DNA from: JAUWCW01 sp030609125 [NCBI: Candidatus Rokuibacteriota bacterium]
Lineage (GTDB): Bacteria > JAUVQV01
Assembly: GCA_030609125.1 (NCBI GenBank)
Contig: JAUWCW010000062.1
Location: 1-9,009, forward strand
Reading direction: 5' to 3'
DNA: 9,009 nucleotides
The notes under the pieces are model-generated. The model did not search any database and was not told the DNA's origin. It worked only from the letters and a program-made list of their open reading frames with translations. The translations under genes and the position numbers were made by a program. Positions 6,899-9,009 of the stretch are shown here, in pieces (the first letter of the stretch is position 1; each line of letters starts with the position of its first letter).

Positions 6899-7565
6899 AC
6901 TGCCCGGCAAAGAGGTGATCGATCTCGGACCTGATCCGCTGCAGGTCCTCGACTGTCTCGATCTTCGGCAGCATCACCTTCTTGCCGGGGTTGGTGTTGG
7001 TCTCGTGGTCGAACTCCGTCACCGCCACTCGTTCCTCGCCCCGGCGGGCTGTTCTCACCGAGCCGTCAGGGTTGAAGGTGACCCGGTAGTCATATTCTCC
7101 CTTGTGCTTCCTGTCGGCCAGGCGCCCGTCGTTGGCGGGGCTGTCGGTAAAGATCGAGAGAAAGCCGTAGCCGTCGTGATAGTAGTAGTAGGTGGAGAAG
7201 TTGTCCGCCGTCCACTGGGCCTTCTGGCGCTCGTCCTGGCAGAGCTCATCCAGCCCCTCCAGGGTCAGTTCGGCGAAAACCTCCTTGTCGCACTCGCCGG
7301 CCAGATACCGCTGGTGGCCCTTGGTGGTGTACTCGTTGAACTTCAGCGTCAGGGTGTAGTCGAAGAGACCGTCGAAATCGATGTCGTAGTGCACCTTCCG
7401 CTTGTTGACGATAACGTCCTGAAAGCCGTCCCCGTTGCGGTCGAGGACCGGGTCCTCGACAGGGTTCTTCCGGTATTCCACCGCCCCCGCTTCCGGAGAG
7501 GGGGCCATGACGGTCATGGCGGCCAGCGCGGTGCACAGGGCCGCCGCGGCGATTCCTTTTCTCAT
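6897..7565 (-). CDS. Exported protein with two EF-hand-like Asp-rich loops, function unknown
   Basis: A 222-residue protein not assigned to a known family. The ATG at 7565 is chosen because GGGAGG (7578-7573) lies seven bases upstream and the result is a good signal peptide: MRKG, a hydrophobic AAAALCTALAAMTVM core and a likely cut after EAGA (residue 28). The frame stays open further upstream, but that part overlaps the preceding gene. Two calcium-loop-like motifs lie 19 residues apart: D42-x-N44-x-D46-G-x-x-D50 and D61-x-D63-x-D65-G-x-x-D69. Both fit DxDxDG, so calcium binding is a reasonable inference. C92 and C109 could form a disulfide in the periplasm. A run of four tyrosines (126-129) and an acidic, polar C-terminus complete it. 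It follows the thioredoxin-fold/TPR gene by 65 bp on the same strand and is probably co-transcribed. Confidence 0.78.
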   Translation of the reverse strand: MRKGIAAAALCTALAAMTVMAPSPEAGAVEYRKNPVEDPVLDRNGDGFQDVIVNKRKVHYDIDFDGLFDYTLTLKFNEYTTKGHQRYLAGECDKEVFAELTLEGLDELCQDERQKAQWTADNFSTYYYYHDGYGFLSIFTDSPANDGRLADRKHKGEYDYRVTFNPDGSVRTARRGEERVAVTEFDHETNTNPGKKVMLPKIETVEDLQRIRSEIDHLFAGQ

Positions 7566-7572
7566 GCGAAAT

Positions 7573-7578
7573 CCTCCC
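7573..7578 (-). promoter_or_regulatory. Ribosome binding site that fixes the start at 7565
   Basis: GGGAGG on the minus strand, seven bases before the ATG at 7565. The longer in-frame starts upstream (up to 7889) lie inside the preceding coding region and would bury the signal peptide. Confidence 0.7.
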
Positions 7579-7630
7579 GTTCTCTGGTGTGCAGAGTCAC
7601 CCTGCTCCATCGGGGGCCCCCTCGCCGGGC

Positions 7631-8779
7631 TCAGTCCCCCCCGGCTCCTGCGCGGTACATCCTCCGGTAGCGGTCCCGCAGCTCGGCGAGGGAAGGAAAG
7701 AGGGAGACCAGCTCCTCCTCGTGCGGAGGAGTCTCTCTCCTGATCCAGGTCGTTTTCAGGTAAGAGCGCAGATACGCCTCCGCCTCCGGGCTCTCCGGCG
7801 GCAGGGCGGAGGCCTTCACCATCCAGCCCAGGGCGCTCTCGACGTCTCCCCTCGACAGGCTCACCAGGCCCAGGCCCCATGGCCCCCAACTCTCGCCAGG
7901 GGCTTTTTCCAGCAGACGCCGGAAGATCTTTTCCGCCCCGTCGTCATTCTCCTTGAAGAGGAGGAGGTTGCCCATGAGGAAGCGCAGGTCGTTCCTGTTG
8001 AGCGTCTCCGCGTCGATGCGCCGGAGCAGATCCTTCGCCCTCTCCGGGTCTCCCGTCGAGAGCGAGACCCGGGCGGCCATGATCGCCGGCTCGAAGAAGG
8101 ACGGGTCCTTTCCGGCGGCCCTGTCGAAGGCCTCCAGGGCGCGCCCGGACTGGCCTTTGGCCTGGAGGTTCAGGCCGAGACGGTAGTGCCGCAGGGCTTT
8201 GACCCGTTGGGTCGGCAGGGCCGCCTCGACTGCGGGCGTCTCCGGCTCGACGTAGAGACCGAGGACTTTCAGCAGGTGGTCTTTGAGCTCCTCCCGGAGC
8301 GAGAGAGGGTAGCCGCCGAGGGAGTAGGTGATGAGGCCCTCCCGGTCGACGACCACCACCGACGGGTGGGCCATCACCCCGTAGGCGACGAAGGCCTCCA
8401 GGTGCTCGTCGAGCAGGACGGGGAAAGGAAGGTCACGTTCTTCCGCCGCGGCGAGCACCGCGGCCTTCCGGCGGTAGTTCAGATTTTCGCCGTCGATGTT
8501 GACAGCGACGACCCTGAGACCGCTCCCGGCATAGAGGCGGTGATATTCCCGGAAGTCCTCAAGGATCTCCGCCGAGCGGGGGCTCCATGTGGACCAGAAG
8601 ACGACGGCTCCGGGACTGCCCGCGAGGTAATCGAGAGAGTAGGTTTTTCCGGAGGCGTCGGCGAGGCTGAAGGGGGGCGCCTTGCGGCCGGTTTCTACCC
8701 CCTCCAGTGCCGGCGCCGCCCGGGGCGTGAGAAGACAGAGGACTCCCAGGAGCAGCGCTGTGCGAAGGCGCAGCCTCAA
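7631..8779 (-). CDS. Exported TlpA/thioredoxin-fold protein lacking CxxC, with TPR repeats
   Basis: A 382-residue protein. The start is taken as TTG 8779, the only usable codon: an in-frame stop lies two codons upstream, and this start gives a signal peptide with an Arg-rich head, a LLLGVLCLL core and a likely cut after APA (residue 24). Residues about 28-175 have the TlpA/redoxin pattern: APPFSLADASGKTYSL, VVFWSTWSPRSAEIL, VVAVNIDGE and the cis-proline P139 in MAHPSVVVVDREG. The active site WCxxC is WS66-P-R-S69, and the mature chain contains no cysteine at all, so it cannot do thiol-disulfide exchange. Residues about 195-328 form four TPR-like helical pairs (ALEAFDRAAGKDP; AKDLLRRI; AEKIFRRLLEKAPG; ALGWMVKASALPP). 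It starts 6 bp after the superoxide-reductase-like gene. A binding or scaffold role is inferred; the partner is unknown. Confidence 0.85.
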   Translation of the reverse strand: MRLRLRTALLLGVLCLLTPRAAPALEGVETGRKAPPFSLADASGKTYSLDYLAGSPGAVVFWSTWSPRSAEILEDFREYHRLYAGSGLRVVAVNIDGENLNYRRKAAVLAAAEERDLPFPVLLDEHLEAFVAYGVMAHPSVVVVDREGLITYSLGGYPLSLREELKDHLLKVLGLYVEPETPAVEAALPTQRVKALRHYRLGLNLQAKGQSGRALEAFDRAAGKDPSFFEPAIMAARVSLSTGDPERAKDLLRRIDAETLNRNDLRFLMGNLLLFKENDDGAEKIFRRLLEKAPGESWGPWGLGLVSLSRGDVESALGWMVKASALPPESPEAEAYLRSYLKTTWIRRETPPHEEELVSLFPSLAELRDRYRRMYRAGAGGD

Positions 8780-8785
8780 GAGATG

Positions 8786-9009
8786 TTAGACCTTGAACTC
8801 CGTCAGCCAGAAGTCGTGAAGGTTGCAGAAGCTGGTGGCGATGAAAGTGCCGGCGCTGCCGGCGGGGAGCTCGTAGGAGGAGACGGCCTCCGCGTCGGTG
8901 GGTGAGAAGGTCTTCGCGCCGATGACGGTCCCGTCGGGGGCCACCAGGGTGTGACGGACTATGAAGTGGGCGGCGCTCATGGGGTGGGCTGTCGTGATGG
9001 AGACGTTCC
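8786..9009 (-). CDS. Superoxide reductase-like protein, C-terminal part (cut by window edge)
   Basis: The last 73 residues of a gene that enters from the right edge. Superoxide reductase (desulfoferrodoxin/neelaredoxin family) reduces superoxide to peroxide at a non-haem iron in anaerobes. The iron-ligand pattern is visible: HPMSAAHFI supplies two His six residues apart (residues 8 and 14 of the fragment), and CNLHDFW near the end supplies Cys61 and His64 (C-x-x-H). Between them is an Ig-like beta-sandwich strand pattern. The frame is open to position 9009. An internal ATG at 8980 exists, but starting there would lose the first ligand His, so it is not the real start. The first His ligand and the Glu-Lys loop of the family would lie outside the window. 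SoxZ shares an HPM...HFI look, but the C-x-x-H end favours superoxide reductase. A signal peptide cannot be judged. Confidence 0.72.
   Translation of the reverse strand, partial: NVSITTAHPMSAAHFIVRHTLVAPDGTVIGAKTFSPTDAEAVSSYELPAGSAGTFIATSFCNLHDFWLTEFKV

Noticed and set aside
7612-7621. GGGGGCCCCC palindrome between two genes
   Set aside because: Too short and simple for a terminator; no T-run or extended stem.
7566-7889. N-terminal extension of the EF-hand-like protein
   Set aside because: It overlaps the preceding gene and is Pro/Gly/Arg-rich; the ATG at 7565 has a ribosome site and signal peptide.
7589-8905. 438-codon plus-strand frame
   Set aside because: Antisense to the thioredoxin-fold/TPR gene and the superoxide-reductase-like gene; no domain signature.

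Overview
The window is a dense, GC-rich bacterial segment. It looks like an anaerobic or microaerophilic deltaproteobacterium-like organism. That rests on a superoxide-reductase-like fragment, periplasmic proteins typical of Gram-negatives (MlaC-like, DUF3047) and a LexA/dinB/dnaE2 damage operon; the taxonomic guess is weak.

Positions 1-5305, minus strand, hold an SOS translesion-synthesis operon in the order lexA - dinB - dnaE2 (imuC-like) - pncB, with gaps of only 24, 18 and 3 bp. The last gene, nicotinate phosphoribosyltransferase, runs off the left edge. One strong promoter precedes lexA (TTGACT, 17 bp, TATATT). Its spacer is filled by a near-perfect LexA operator of the CTGT-N8-ACAG type, so LexA should repress itself and the polymerases behind it. 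DinB keeps all its catalytic residues and there is no imuA, so this is a variant of the classical lexA-imuA-imuB-dnaE2 mutagenesis cassette. The dnaE2 frame carries two proline/serine-rich stretches encoded by a G-rich repeat (GGGTGAGGG type). One lies directly beside a putative clamp-binding motif.

Positions 5306-5506 are the divergent control region. It holds the lexA promoter/operator and a possible rightward promoter.

Positions 5507-6856, plus strand, hold a secreted 449-residue protein. It joins an MlaC-like lipid-binding domain to a DUF3047 domain, an unusual architecture and the best candidate here for something undescribed.

Positions 6897-9009, minus strand, form a second apparent operon, convergent with the previous gene. 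Its order is a superoxide-reductase-like protein (cut by the right edge), an exported TlpA/thioredoxin-fold protein with four TPR-like repeats whose CxxC is replaced by SPRS, and an exported protein with two EF-hand-like Asp-rich loops. Together these suggest an envelope or oxidative-stress theme, but the last two have no known function.

No tRNA, rRNA, CRISPR array, insertion sequence or phage gene was recognised.
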